Part shown: positions 1 to 8,801 of the stretch, piece by piece
Numbering within the stretch: position 1 is the first letter of the stretch
Layout of the letters: the number at the start of each line of letters is the position of its first letter
NCBI GenBank assembly: GCA_029938605.1
Contig: JAOZUO010000041.1
Location: 23,557-56,248, forward strand
Source of the DNA: Deltaproteobacteria bacterium
GTDB lineage: Bacteria > Myxococcota_A > Polyangia > HGW-17 > JAJRWW01
Length of the DNA: 32,692 nucleotides
Direction: 5' to 3'
Notes under the pieces: generated by a model
What the model saw: the letters and a program-made list of their open reading frames with translations, nothing else
Told to the model about the DNA's origin: nothing
Database searches by the model: none
Translations under genes and position numbers: made by a program

Positions 1-323
1 CGTCGCGCGAGATCGATCACCCCGGGGTCGGCGACGATGAGCCCGTCCGGTCGCAGGTCGCCCAGGGTCTTCAGAGAGTCTTCGATGCCATCCAAATCCG
101 CATCGAAGGGCTGGATGTTCACTGCCACGTAGACCTTACGCCCCCGCTCGTGGGCGTAGGCGAGCCCCCACTCCAGCTCATCGAAGTCGAAGTTTCCCGC
201 GAAGCTCCGCATGGAGAACTGCCGCAGGCCGAGGTACACCGCGTCGGCGCCGAAGTGCAGGGCAGTCCTCAGCTTGTCCGGTGTGCCCGCCGGCGCGAGG
301 ATCTCTGGGCGTAGAATCTTCAT
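1..323 (-). CDS. Peptidase U32 family protein, N-terminal part (truncated by window edge)
   Basis: Reading from an ATG at 323 leftwards gives a protein starting MKILRPEILAPAGTPDKL, followed by a GADAVYLGL-like stretch and a VYVAVNIQPF strand. This is the typical start of the U32 (YegQ/RlhA/TrhP-like) TIM-barrel family, where an LAPAG motif opens the first strand. Family members act in tRNA or rRNA hydroxylation or are annotated as collagenase-like proteases; which applies here cannot be told from 107 residues. No strong ribosome site precedes the ATG, and a GTG start slightly upstream is possible. It lies 60 bp downstream of the RCC1 lipoprotein gene on the same strand, so it may be co-transcribed. 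The catalytic and Fe-S regions are outside the window. Confidence 0.85.
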   Translation of the reverse strand, partial: MKILRPEILAPAGTPDKLRTALHFGADAVYLGLRQFSMRSFAGNFDFDELEWGLAYAHERGRKVYVAVNIQPFDADLDGIEDSLKTLGDLRPDGLIVADPGVIDLAR

Positions 324-383
324 GTCGAGCACGGAGACTAGCACAGCCACCGCGGAGAGGGAGATGGAGCGCCGGGGGGAGTG

Positions 384-2918
384 TTAGAGGGTCGGGCCCG
401 GGACTGGTACCAGGCTGCCGGAACGGGTGGAGTCACCGATCTGACCTTCGGTGTTCGATCCAGAGCACCAGGTCATGCCGTTTTGCTGGATCACGCAGGT
501 ATGGTGCGTCCCGACCTCCACGGCGATGGCGGGCGAGGGGTTCTGGAACTTCACGGGAGTGGGCTCCATGGTGGTGGTCCCTGCGCCGAGCTGACCGGAG
601 GCGCCGCTGCCCCAGCACCACACCGAGCCGTCATCGAGGAGTGCGCAGGCGTAGCTGTTGCCGGCCGCCACGGACACGGCCCCGGACAGTCCGACCACGG
701 ACATCGGGGTGAGCCGTTGTTCGAATGTGCCGTCGCCGAGTTGGCCATAGCTGTTGCTACCCCAGCACAGGACCTCGCCGGTGGTCCGCACCGCGCAGGT
801 GAATTTGCCCTTGGCCGCCGCCACTGCTACGGCGTCAGTGAGGCCGACCACCTGGACGGGCCAGTCCTGATTGTTCGTATCGCCGTTTCCTAGCCTCCCA
901 TTTGCGCCGTTCCCCCAGCACCAGACCGAGCCGTCGTCGATCAGCGCGCAGGCGTGGTGCCCGCCTGCCGAAAGAGCCGTGATCCCGGTGAGCGGTGTGG
1001 CGGATCCGCCGACGGTAACTGGTACCACGGACGTTGTGTTGAGGCCGTCGCCGAGCCGGCCGTCGTCTCCGAGACCCCAGCAGGATGCCGATGCCGGTGT
1101 CACGCCATCGTCAATTCTGGCGCAGGAGAAGGCGTAGCCACAGGCGACCTGCTCTACGTTGCTCAGACCCAGCACCTGCACGGGCACGAGAACCGCGTCA
1201 TTGGTGCCGTTCCCGAGGGAACCGTGGGCCCCGTTCCCCCAGCACCAGGCCGTGCGGTTGATTGGCTCCGTGCCGTAGGTCCGCGCCGCGCAGGTGTGCT
1301 CGTTGCCCGCCGACACCGAGACCACGTGGGTGAGGTTCATTACGCCCGTGGGCGAAGTCTGTGAGGTGATGGTGCCGTTTCCGAGCTGCCCCGCGTCGTT
1401 GCCGCCCCAGCAGAAGACCGCCGACAGCTCGCCGGCCACGGCGCACGTGTGTACTACGGACCCGGTGATGCTCTGGATCCCGGCCAGACCGGCCACCATC
1501 ACGGGGACGTCCCCGTCCCAGGGCGCCCCGGGCCCGAGCTCGCCGTTGCCGCTGTTTCCCCAGCAGGCCAGGGAGTGATCGTCGCGGAGGGCGCAGTAGT
1601 GTCCCAGCCCGCCCGACAGCGCGGTGGCGTCCTCCAGGCCGATGACCGGCACGGGGAGACGGGACTCCACGGCCGTTCCGTTTCCCAGCCGATAACCGCC
1701 CCAGCACCAAACCGAACCGTTTTCCCGCAGCGCACAGGCGTTTCTCATCCCTCCGGAAATGGTCTTGGCGTTGTCAATGTACAACACCTTATCCGGGCTG
1801 GAGTCGATGATGCTGTAGCCCCGACCGAGCAGGCCTTCGGACCCCGCGATGCCGTCGCAGCCCCAGCACCACACATCGCCGAATTCGTCCACGGCACAGG
1901 TGTGGGCCGCCATCGCTGCCAAATCGACGACAGCGCTGACGCCCGCGACCGTGGTGGGCGGGGTGGCGCCGTCTGGGCCGGGGCCGATCCTTCCGCACCA
2001 ATTGTATCCCCAGCAGGACACATCGCCGTTCTCGTGCACGGCGCAGGCATAGCTCGAGCCCACCGAGATCTTTCGCAGGGGGGAAGTGAGCGACACCTGG
2101 AGTGGCACGGCGCTGTCGGTGTCGGTGTTGGTGTCGTTGCCGAGCTGTCCATCGCTATTGTGCCCCCAGCAGTAGCCGACCCCCTGGTCGTCCACGGCGC
2201 AGGTCACGCCATCCTGGTGACTGGCGGATAGGCCCACTACTCCGGTGAGGTCGGAGACGGGCACGGGCACAGGGCTGTCGGTGGTCGTGCCGTCGCCCAG
2301 CTGACCGACGTTGTTTTCGCCCCAACACCAGGCGGACCCGTCGGCGACCACCGCACAGGTGTGGTTCCGGCCCGCGGCGAGGGTCACCGCGGCGTCCAGC
2401 CCGGTCACCGTGACCGGTTCTGCGCTGGTCTCGTAGAGCCCGTTTCCGAGCTGGCCGTACTCGTTTCGGCCCCAGCAGCGAACCACGCCGTCCGGACGGA
2501 TCGCGCAGGTGTGGCTGGTGCCGGCGGCCACGGCGACCCAACCGGTACACAGCGTCGTCTCCACCGTACAATCAGCGCGGCATGTGAGGGGCCCTTCTCC
2601 GTAGCCTAGCCCTTCGCAGGTGGTGCCGGTGACATCCTCTCCCTCCCCCTCGCAGTCCTCGCCTGGATCCACCACCTGGTCGCCGCAGTAGGCCTCGCGA
2701 CAGTCGGTACGGCAGGCACCCGGATTGGAGTCCGAGTTGGCGGCGCCGTCGTCACAGACCTCGCCGGGATCGATCACGCCGTCTCCGCAGACCGCCTGGC
2801 TCTCATTGTCGTTGTTGTTGTTGGTGTTCTGGTTGTCGTCCTGTCCGCCGTCCGTACCGCAGCCCATGACGACCAAGGTGGCGAGAATTGCCAGCCCCTT
2901 GGTGCAAAAAAGACGCAT
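384..2918 (-). CDS. RCC1-repeat lipoprotein with N-terminal Cys-rich repeats
   Basis: 844 residues. A hydrophobic leader ends in a lipobox-like VMGC, so Cys20 is the probable lipidated residue, followed by an Asn-rich linker. Residues 44-124 hold Myxococcus-type Cys-rich repeats (CGDGVIDPGEVCDDG and a divergent second copy). From about residue 127 to the end there are 14 RCC1-type repeats, each with a HTCA-like strand and a CWG...GQLGNG-like turn, enough for two seven-bladed propellers. The last repeat is degenerate (CSG for CWG). The regular Cys pairs suggest disulfides, fitting an extracytoplasmic location. AGGAGG sits about 6 bp before the ATG. A TTGAAT-N18-TATAAT promoter lies upstream at 2981-3010. 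The binding partner is unknown; a role in surface recognition is inference. Confidence 0.88.
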   Translation of the reverse strand: MRLFCTKGLAILATLVVMGCGTDGGQDDNQNTNNNNDNESQAVCGDGVIDPGEVCDDGAANSDSNPGACRTDCREAYCGDQVVDPGEDCEGEGEDVTGTTCEGLGYGEGPLTCRADCTVETTLCTGWVAVAAGTSHTCAIRPDGVVRCWGRNEYGQLGNGLYETSAEPVTVTGLDAAVTLAAGRNHTCAVVADGSAWCWGENNVGQLGDGTTTDSPVPVPVSDLTGVVGLSASHQDGVTCAVDDQGVGYCWGHNSDGQLGNDTNTDTDSAVPLQVSLTSPLRKISVGSSYACAVHENGDVSCWGYNWCGRIGPGPDGATPPTTVAGVSAVVDLAAMAAHTCAVDEFGDVWCWGCDGIAGSEGLLGRGYSIIDSSPDKVLYIDNAKTISGGMRNACALRENGSVWCWGGYRLGNGTAVESRLPVPVIGLEDATALSGGLGHYCALRDDHSLACWGNSGNGELGPGAPWDGDVPVMVAGLAGIQSITGSVVHTCAVAGELSAVFCWGGNDAGQLGNGTITSQTSPTGVMNLTHVVSVSAGNEHTCAARTYGTEPINRTAWCWGNGAHGSLGNGTNDAVLVPVQVLGLSNVEQVACGYAFSCARIDDGVTPASASCWGLGDDGRLGDGLNTTSVVPVTVGGSATPLTGITALSAGGHHACALIDDGSVWCWGNGANGRLGNGDTNNQDWPVQVVGLTDAVAVAAAKGKFTCAVRTTGEVLCWGSNSYGQLGDGTFEQRLTPMSVVGLSGAVSVAAGNSYACALLDDGSVWCWGSGASGQLGAGTTTMEPTPVKFQNPSPAIAVEVGTHHTCVIQQNGMTWCSGSNTEGQIGDSTRSGSLVPVPGPTL

Positions 2919-2980
2919 CGTGACCTCCTCCTGTGTCCTCGTGTGCCCGAGCGTGTCCCCGCGTGTGCTTGGCTTTTGGC

Positions 2981-3010
2981 ATTATAGGAGAGGTTCGGTC
3001 GCGGATTCAA
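2981..3010 (-). promoter_or_regulatory. Sigma-70-type promoter for the RCC1 lipoprotein gene
   Basis: On the minus strand TTGAAT (3005-3010) and TATAAT (2981-2986) are separated by 18 bp. The -10 box is a perfect consensus. Transcription would begin near 2974, giving a leader of about 55 nt that contains the AGGAGG ribosome site. The leader has several ACACG-like runs of no recognised function. Confidence 0.6.
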
Positions 3011-3074
3011 CCCTTGCGGGCTGACAGCGGTAGCTGACACTCTCGAGAGCTGGGGGGAGGCAGGAGGCAGGGTG

Positions 3075-5096
3075 CTATTTGTGCACGAACTCCGCGCGGG
3101 AGCGGGGGCCCTTCTCGACGAAGTTCTTCACGCCGATCTGCATGTCCTCGGTCTTGCAGCACTCGCCGAACATGGCGGACTCGTGGGCGAGGCCCTCTGA
3201 CAGGGGCATGGCGCAGCCTTCGAGGATGGTGCGACAGAGGATGGCGTCGATGGCTGTGGACAGGTGGCCCAGCTTCACATCCTCGAGCTGGGCGGGCACC
3301 TTCACTGGGCTGGGATCCACCCGCTTGCCGCCGAGGTCCCCGGCGGCCGCTGCCCGGGCCAGCTCCACGGCGCGGTCCAACAGCTTGGTGGGCTCCACCT
3401 CCTCGAGCATAAGCCCGTACTCCACGGCCTGGGCGCCGGTGATGGGGCGCCCCGTGCGCAGCATCTCGGACGCCTTACGGATTCCGATGAGTCGCGGCAG
3501 TCGCTGGGTGCCGCCCGCGCCGGGGATGATGCCCAGGTTCACCTCGGGCTGGCCCACGGCCACCTTGAGACCCGTGCGGCAGATGCGCGCCGTGCAGCAC
3601 ATACCCATCTCGTTGCCGCCGCCGAAGGCCAGGCCGTTGTAGGCGGCGATGACGGGCTTTTTGAGATTCTCGATGAAGTTCCCCGAGGCCTGGGACCGCT
3701 GGGAGTCAGATATGCCCGCCTCCGGGGTGTCCATGGAGGCGATGAAGCCCACGTCGGCCCCCGACACAAAGGCCTTGGTGCCGAACCCGGTGAGCACGGC
3801 GGCCTTGATGGCCGAGTCGTCGGCGATGTCCTGGAAGTGGCGCTTGAGCTGGGCGAAGACGTCGGCGTTGAGGGCGTTTAGCACCTTGGGCCGGCGGATG
3901 GTCACCACGGCCACGTCGCCCACGTCCTTGCGGATGACGAAGTCGATCTGCCAGTCTTTCCCGGCGGCGGCTTGTTTCCGGATGCACGCGGCCACGGGGA
4001 AGTCCGGGTGTGCCGCGGCGTAGGCCTCCACGAGCTTAAGGGTCTCGGCGAGGCCGAGATGGTTCATCATGCGGAAGGGAGGCGTGAGGTCCAACCCCAG
4101 CTCCAGCTCCATCTCCAGGTCGGCCACGTTGGTGATGCCGCTGTCGATGATCTGGCCCACGAGGCCCAGGTAGGCGCCGCGCATGGCGTTTTTGAGCTTG
4201 GTCTCCTGGTCCTCGGGGAGCTCCACTTTCTCGCCCCGGGCGGGGACTTCCCAGCGATCGCCGGTCTCCATGGCGTCGGCCAGGAGCTTGGGCGACTTGT
4301 ACCACTTGTTGAGACGGTCGTGGGACATGTCCAGGCCGTGGAACGTGATGGGGTTGCCGCCCGTGAGGTTCATGGCGGTGAAGGGGCCGACGGTGAGGCC
4401 GAGGGCGCGCGCGGCGGCGGCGTCCACCTCCTTTGTGGAGCCCATTCCTTCCTCGACGCACAGGGCGGCCGCCTGGAAGATCCCCTCGAAGATGGGGTCC
4501 ACCGCGTAGCCGTAGCGACTTCCCACCTTGATGGGGACCTTGCCGATGGACTCGTAGAGTCCGAGCAGGTCGTCGATCATCTGGGGATCCGATTCGGCGC
4601 CGGGGATGATCTCCAGGGCTACGTTGCGCTCGGCTGGGAAGAAGTAGTGGATCACCAGCGTCTTGGACTTGTCGGCCAGGGGCTCGAAGATGAGCTCCGG
4701 CTCCAGGTGGGACGAGTTGGACGCCAGGATGGTGTCGGGACACAGCTTCCGGATCTGCGTGAAGATGCGTCCCTTGAGGTCCTTGTCTTCGGTGGCTGCC
4801 TCCACGATGAAGGACGACCCCTTGAGCTGGTCGTAGTCGCTGGTGAAGGTGGTGTTGCTCTTCATGGCGTCGCCCATCTCGGGCGAGAAGGCGCCGGACT
4901 TCATGCCGCGATCGATCTTCTTGTGCAGCTTCTTCTCTCCACCGGCCAGGGCCTCCTCGGAGATGTCCACCACCACCACGGGGACCCCGTGCTTGTGGAA
5001 GACCTTACTGAAGTGCAGCGCGATGTCGGGGCCGATCTGCCCCGAGCCGATGACCCCGATTTTTTCGATGTTGAGGCCCTTGTACTGGTACGCCAT
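3075..5096 (-). CDS. Bifunctional 3-hydroxyacyl-CoA dehydrogenase / enoyl-CoA hydratase, dehydrogenase domain first
   Basis: 673 residues; two successive steps of fatty-acyl-CoA (or crotonyl-CoA) conversion in the cytosol. Residues 10-360 are a 3-hydroxyacyl-CoA dehydrogenase: NAD loop GSGQIG at 17-22, SNSSHL at 126-131, catalytic pair His150 and Glu162. Residues 385-670 are a crotonase fold with GGGNE (Glu496) and QPEVNLGIIPGAGGTQ (Glu518), the two Glu residues of active hydratases. The domain order is reversed relative to FadB/FadJ and resembles FadN and the archaeal crotonyl-CoA hydratase/dehydrogenase fusions. Where dehydrogenases usually have an Asn (GFxxNR), this protein has GYAVDP with Asp200. 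A strong GGAGGAG precedes the ATG. No thiolase or acyl-CoA dehydrogenase gene is adjacent. Confidence 0.93.
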   Translation of the reverse strand: MAYQYKGLNIEKIGVIGSGQIGPDIALHFSKVFHKHGVPVVVVDISEEALAGGEKKLHKKIDRGMKSGAFSPEMGDAMKSNTTFTSDYDQLKGSSFIVEAATEDKDLKGRIFTQIRKLCPDTILASNSSHLEPELIFEPLADKSKTLVIHYFFPAERNVALEIIPGAESDPQMIDDLLGLYESIGKVPIKVGSRYGYAVDPIFEGIFQAAALCVEEGMGSTKEVDAAAARALGLTVGPFTAMNLTGGNPITFHGLDMSHDRLNKWYKSPKLLADAMETGDRWEVPARGEKVELPEDQETKLKNAMRGAYLGLVGQIIDSGITNVADLEMELELGLDLTPPFRMMNHLGLAETLKLVEAYAAAHPDFPVAACIRKQAAAGKDWQIDFVIRKDVGDVAVVTIRRPKVLNALNADVFAQLKRHFQDIADDSAIKAAVLTGFGTKAFVSGADVGFIASMDTPEAGISDSQRSQASGNFIENLKKPVIAAYNGLAFGGGNEMGMCCTARICRTGLKVAVGQPEVNLGIIPGAGGTQRLPRLIGIRKASEMLRTGRPITGAQAVEYGLMLEEVEPTKLLDRAVELARAAAAGDLGGKRVDPSPVKVPAQLEDVKLGHLSTAIDAILCRTILEGCAMPLSEGLAHESAMFGECCKTEDMQIGVKNFVEKGPRSRAEFVHK

Positions 5097-5208
5097 GTGT
5101 CTCCTCCGTGTCGCGCTCGAGGCCCTGTGGTCGCGGACGCTGTCAGGTGGTGGGAATTGCTCAGACCGAGAGAACTGGCCGTAGATTTAGCGCGAATGGA
5201 TTCGAAGG

Positions 5209-7524
5209 TCAATCGGCGGGATGGAGCTTGAAGCCGTCGAGCTGGAGGCCGGCGGCGGCTTCGGCCTGGTGGAGGAGTATTTGGGGGTTCTGGCGCCAGA
5301 GATTGAGGCGCACGGGATAGATGGCCACGCCCTCGGGAGTGGGCACGGCGAAGTGCTTGGAGTCCGGAGCGAAGGCGACCCGGAGGGCGACGTGGGGTAG
5401 GGTGAGTCGCTGGAGCTCCAAGCCGGTAGCGGTCTGCCAGATTCGTACGGTGCGATCTCGGCTCGCAGACAGGATGTAGCGGCCGTCACCGGAGAAGCTG
5501 GCGCTCACGATCTCGTCGGTGTGGCCGCTCAGACGCGCGATCCGCCGGCCGGTGCGCGTGTTCCACAGGGTCATGGTTTGGTCGTCTCCGACGGCCAGCA
5601 ATTGGTCTGGGCTGGGGGAAAACAGGAGGCGGTCCACAGAGGCGCTGCCTCCTGGGAGGGTGCGGTAGGGATCCAGATCCTTGACCTGGAGCAGGCGGAT
5701 GCGTCGCTTGGAGTCCGACGTGGCCAGGAGCTTGCCGTCTGTCGAAAAGGCCAAGGGTGCGCGCACTTTCTCGATCCGGTCTATCTCTTTTCGATCCGCC
5801 CAGCGCCAGAGCCGTACGGTGCCTGCCCCGCTGGCCGAGGCTATGGTGGCGCCGCCTGGGGCAAATGCGACGCCTGTGATGGGCGAGGTTGGTCCACGCA
5901 GGACCGTGGCCCGCTCTTTGGAGTACAGGGGCCACACCCACACCGTGGAGCCCGGTCCGCTGGTCACGACGTGCCTGGAGTCGCCGGATAGCGCCGTGGG
6001 TTGGAGGTCCGGGGGCAGCAGTCGCCGGCGCGTCACTACTTTCTTGCTCTTAAGGTCCCACACGTGGAAGACGTTGGAGGCGTCCCGACCCACGAGCCGG
6101 TCTCCCTTGGCGGTGTACCAGGCGGCCACGAAGGAGCGCCCCCTGTCGGTGAGCTTGGGTAGCAGGACCGTCGGCCGCAGCCCTCCGTCTCCCAGGTTCC
6201 AGATGCGGGTGCGCTGGTCCCAAGCGCCCGTGGCGAGAAGACCGCCCTTGTGGGAGAAGGCCACGGACCAGAGTTGGCGTTGGTGGGCCGCGACGCGCGT
6301 AACCGGCTTCCATCGATCCGTTCGCCACAGGACGAAGGTTTTGTCTATGCTCGCCGAGGCCAGCCAGCGCCCATTGGGGGAGAAGGCCAGGCTGGTCACG
6401 TCCGCCGTGTGGTGCTTGAGGGTGGTTGTTAGGCGGAGCTTGTGGGTGGAGAAGACTCGGATGGAGCGATCCAGGCCGCCGGAGACCAGGTGCTGGCCGT
6501 CCGGGGAGAAGGCCACGGTCCAGACCGGGCCCAGGTGTCCGGTGTAGTTGGCGTGGGCGCGGCGGTCCTTGAGGCTCCAGAGTCGCACCCGGGAGTTGGT
6601 CCCGTGCCAGGCGGCCGAGGCCAGGAGTCGCCCGTTCGGTGAGAAGGCCAAGGCCCACACGGCGCCCTGGGTGTGTCGGAATGTGGTCCCCAGAGACCAG
6701 GTGGGGACGTCCCAGATTCGAATCATCCGGTCCATGCCTCCGGAGGCGAGCTGGCGCCCGTCCGGGGAGAATCGCACGCTGAGCGCCATGGATCCGTGAG
6801 CATCCAGGGTACGCACCTTTTTGCGGCTCTCCACGTTCCAGATGCGCACCTTGCCCGCGTTGGTGGCCGCGGCCAGGAGCTTGCCATCGGGCGAAAACGC
6901 AACCTCGAATACCGGCATGGCGGGCGCTGTGAGGTCCCCGGCCCACCGTCCCTTGACCACGTCCCAGATCCGCACCTTGCGGCTGTCCCCACTCACGGCC
7001 AGGAGTTTTCCGTCCGGAGAGAAGGCCGTCGACCACACCCGGAACCCGAGCTTTCCGAGGGTGCGTCGGTGTGTCACTACGGAGCGTACGGCTGCTTCGT
7101 AGAGCACCGACTGGGAGGCGGTGATTCCCGCCCGGCGTTGGGCGGTGAGAGCCCCCTTGGGCTGGGAGTAACGGTAGGGACTCAGGGGGTTGTCGGGGTT
7201 GTGCAGCAAGGCGGCGGCGGTGAACACCCGCGCGGCCAGGGGGCGCCCATCCAGGAGCAATCGCGAAGCTCCGTGGCGGTAGGCTGCTGCGAGGGTCCGG
7301 TGCATCTTGCGGGTGCTGGCCTCCGTGCGTTGGTGCTCCGCCCGTTCCCGGAGACGGACGCGGTGTACGCGCTCAAGCCCGTCCACGGTCCGATCCAGTT
7401 GCTCGGCCTGCCGGCGGCGGTTGGAGTCGGTGAGGGTGTAGAGGCGGAATGTGTAGGCGAGGCTTACCGAGAGCACCAAAGTGATGACGGCCAGCAAGAT
7501 GAGTCCAACCTTGACGCGTGACAT
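5209..7524 (-). CDS. Membrane-anchored WD40 repeat protein (two propellers predicted)
   Basis: 771 residues. One membrane helix at 6-26, then a charged, probably helical stretch (30-110), then 14 WD40 repeats from about 160 to 735, recognisable as AFSPDGKLLA...VRIWDV units. Fourteen repeats suit two seven-bladed propellers. The last 35 residues (QNPQILLHQAEAAAGLQLDG) resemble the C-terminal tail of myxobacterial Ser/Thr kinase-WD40 fusions, but no kinase domain is present. It starts 16 bp after the aminotransferase stop, so the two are probably co-transcribed; only a weak AAGG precedes the ATG, suggesting translational coupling. It is likely a protein-interaction scaffold. Which side of the membrane the propellers face is not certain from sequence. 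Confidence 0.88.
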   Translation of the reverse strand: MSRVKVGLILLAVITLVLSVSLAYTFRLYTLTDSNRRRQAEQLDRTVDGLERVHRVRLRERAEHQRTEASTRKMHRTLAAAYRHGASRLLLDGRPLAARVFTAAALLHNPDNPLSPYRYSQPKGALTAQRRAGITASQSVLYEAAVRSVVTHRRTLGKLGFRVWSTAFSPDGKLLAVSGDSRKVRIWDVVKGRWAGDLTAPAMPVFEVAFSPDGKLLAAATNAGKVRIWNVESRKKVRTLDAHGSMALSVRFSPDGRQLASGGMDRMIRIWDVPTWSLGTTFRHTQGAVWALAFSPNGRLLASAAWHGTNSRVRLWSLKDRRAHANYTGHLGPVWTVAFSPDGQHLVSGGLDRSIRVFSTHKLRLTTTLKHHTADVTSLAFSPNGRWLASASIDKTFVLWRTDRWKPVTRVAAHQRQLWSVAFSHKGGLLATGAWDQRTRIWNLGDGGLRPTVLLPKLTDRGRSFVAAWYTAKGDRLVGRDASNVFHVWDLKSKKVVTRRRLLPPDLQPTALSGDSRHVVTSGPGSTVWVWPLYSKERATVLRGPTSPITGVAFAPGGATIASASGAGTVRLWRWADRKEIDRIEKVRAPLAFSTDGKLLATSDSKRRIRLLQVKDLDPYRTLPGGSASVDRLLFSPSPDQLLAVGDDQTMTLWNTRTGRRIARLSGHTDEIVSASFSGDGRYILSASRDRTVRIWQTATGLELQRLTLPHVALRVAFAPDSKHFAVPTPEGVAIYPVRLNLWRQNPQILLHQAEAAAGLQLDGFKLHPAD

Positions 7525-7540
7525 GAACGTTCCCGTACCT

Positions 7541-8593
7541 TCAATCGGAGAGGTATTGGGCGATTGAGCTCAGCCCTTCGCTGACGCTGCTTGGATCGGC
7601 CTGGAGCCAGCTGATCCGGAGTGTGCCGGGGACCTCCCACAGAGTCCCGGGAATCACGAGTACGCAGTGGTCATCGTGGAGGGCTTCAGCCAGAGCCACG
7701 TCATCCACGCCCGGAGGCAGGGTTACGCAGCCGAAGCCCGCGGCCTCGGGGCGTTGCCAGGTGACTCCGGGCGTGGCCTGTACCCAGGAGTCCACCACCG
7801 CGACCCCTTCGCGTGCCGCGGTCTGGGCGCGCTTGGTCAGCGTGTCCGCCTTCCTCAGAAATGCCAGCCCCACAGCCGCGCTAGGTGCCGAGGCCATGCC
7901 GTAGTTCAAGTGGGCGGTGCGTAGGCGACTCACCTGAGATTGTTCGCCGCAGATCCAACCCAGCCGGGCCCAGTAGGCTCCCATCAGCTTGGAGAGGCTG
8001 CTCACCACCAGGATATTCGGCGCGGCGCCGTGGTAGGAGGGCGCGTCGGACCACCCGTGGTAGACCTCGTTGATGAGCAACTGGGCACCGACGCTGGCGG
8101 CGTGGTCGGCCAGGGCCAGCACGTGGTCGCGCGGTGACAACAGCCCGCTGGGGTTGTGCGGCTCGGTGAGCATCACCAGACTGGTGCGTTCTGTCACCAG
8201 GCGTCGGGCCTCGTCCAGGTCGAAACGCCAGCCCCGGGCGGGATCCCGCTTGAGGCGACGAACCGGGTTCAGGCGCTCGGCCTGGCGGAGCATTGGCTCG
8301 TAGATGGGGGACTCGACGACGAGCTCCTGGTGGCGCGTCGACAGGGTGAGCAGGGCCAGCAGGGTGCCGCCCGTGGCCCCCGCCGTGAATAGTACCTCCT
8401 CGGGAGGGCAGCCCAGTCGCTTGGACAGCTTGTTCTCGAAGGACAGGGCCATCAACCACGGATTCCCCTCCGGGATGTCCAGATCTTCGGGCTCGAGGGG
8501 GGCGACCCCGCTGGCGTGCAGGTTCAGCGCGCCGTCCTCCCGTCGAATTCGGGGGACGTACCAGGATAGGTAGTCGGTCGTATCGAATGCCAT
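7541..8593 (-). CDS. Class I/II aminotransferase-fold PLP enzyme, short form with altered pyridine-binding residue
   Basis: 350 residues, shorter than the usual 380-400. Fold-type I landmarks are in order: AGATGGTL (71-78) for phosphate binding, EPHNPSG with Asn147, the INEVYHGW stretch at 174-181, SLSK with the Schiff-base Lys202, and LRIS with Arg326 for the substrate carboxylate. In almost all relatives the INEVY position reads DEVY, where the Asp contacts the PLP ring nitrogen; here it is Asn175 (codon AAC). This could alter the reaction or mean a non-transaminase role. The substrate cannot be named. AGGAAA lies 9 bp before the ATG. It is the first gene of a two-gene unit with the WD40 protein and diverges from the response regulator gene. 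Confidence 0.85.
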   Translation of the reverse strand: MAFDTTDYLSWYVPRIRREDGALNLHASGVAPLEPEDLDIPEGNPWLMALSFENKLSKRLGCPPEEVLFTAGATGGTLLALLTLSTRHQELVVESPIYEPMLRQAERLNPVRRLKRDPARGWRFDLDEARRLVTERTSLVMLTEPHNPSGLLSPRDHVLALADHAASVGAQLLINEVYHGWSDAPSYHGAAPNILVVSSLSKLMGAYWARLGWICGEQSQVSRLRTAHLNYGMASAPSAAVGLAFLRKADTLTKRAQTAAREGVAVVDSWVQATPGVTWQRPEAAGFGCVTLPPGVDDVALAEALHDDHCVLVIPGTLWEVPGTLRISWLQADPSSVSEGLSSIAQYLSD

Positions 8594-8801
8594 TTCTATG
8601 GTTTCCTATCGGTTCACGAGAAATGGCAGTGTATGAGGGGATCGAGGTGAATGTCCAGTCTTGGCAAGGGGAATGGGCACACCAAGCTATGCCTGACGCC
8701 GGAATGTCTGGTATAAGACTCCTGGCTGGTATCTGGGACAGCGGGGCGTATTATATTGTTTCAAGGAATGGATGGGTTGACCAGGTACGAGCAGTGGAGC
8801 T

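Noticed and set aside
3041..3050. CTCTCGAGAG palindrome as terminator of the dehydrogenase-hydratase gene
   Set aside because: Stem is short, has no loop and no T run follows.
3972..5231. Long plus-strand open frame (419 codons) opposite the dehydrogenase-hydratase gene
   Set aside because: It is antisense to a clear gene with intact catalytic motifs; long shadow frames are expected in high-GC DNA.
8711..8760. Possible promoter (TATTAT at 8749-8754) for the response regulator gene
   Set aside because: No acceptable -35 box at 16-19 bp; AT-rich hexamers alone are not enough.
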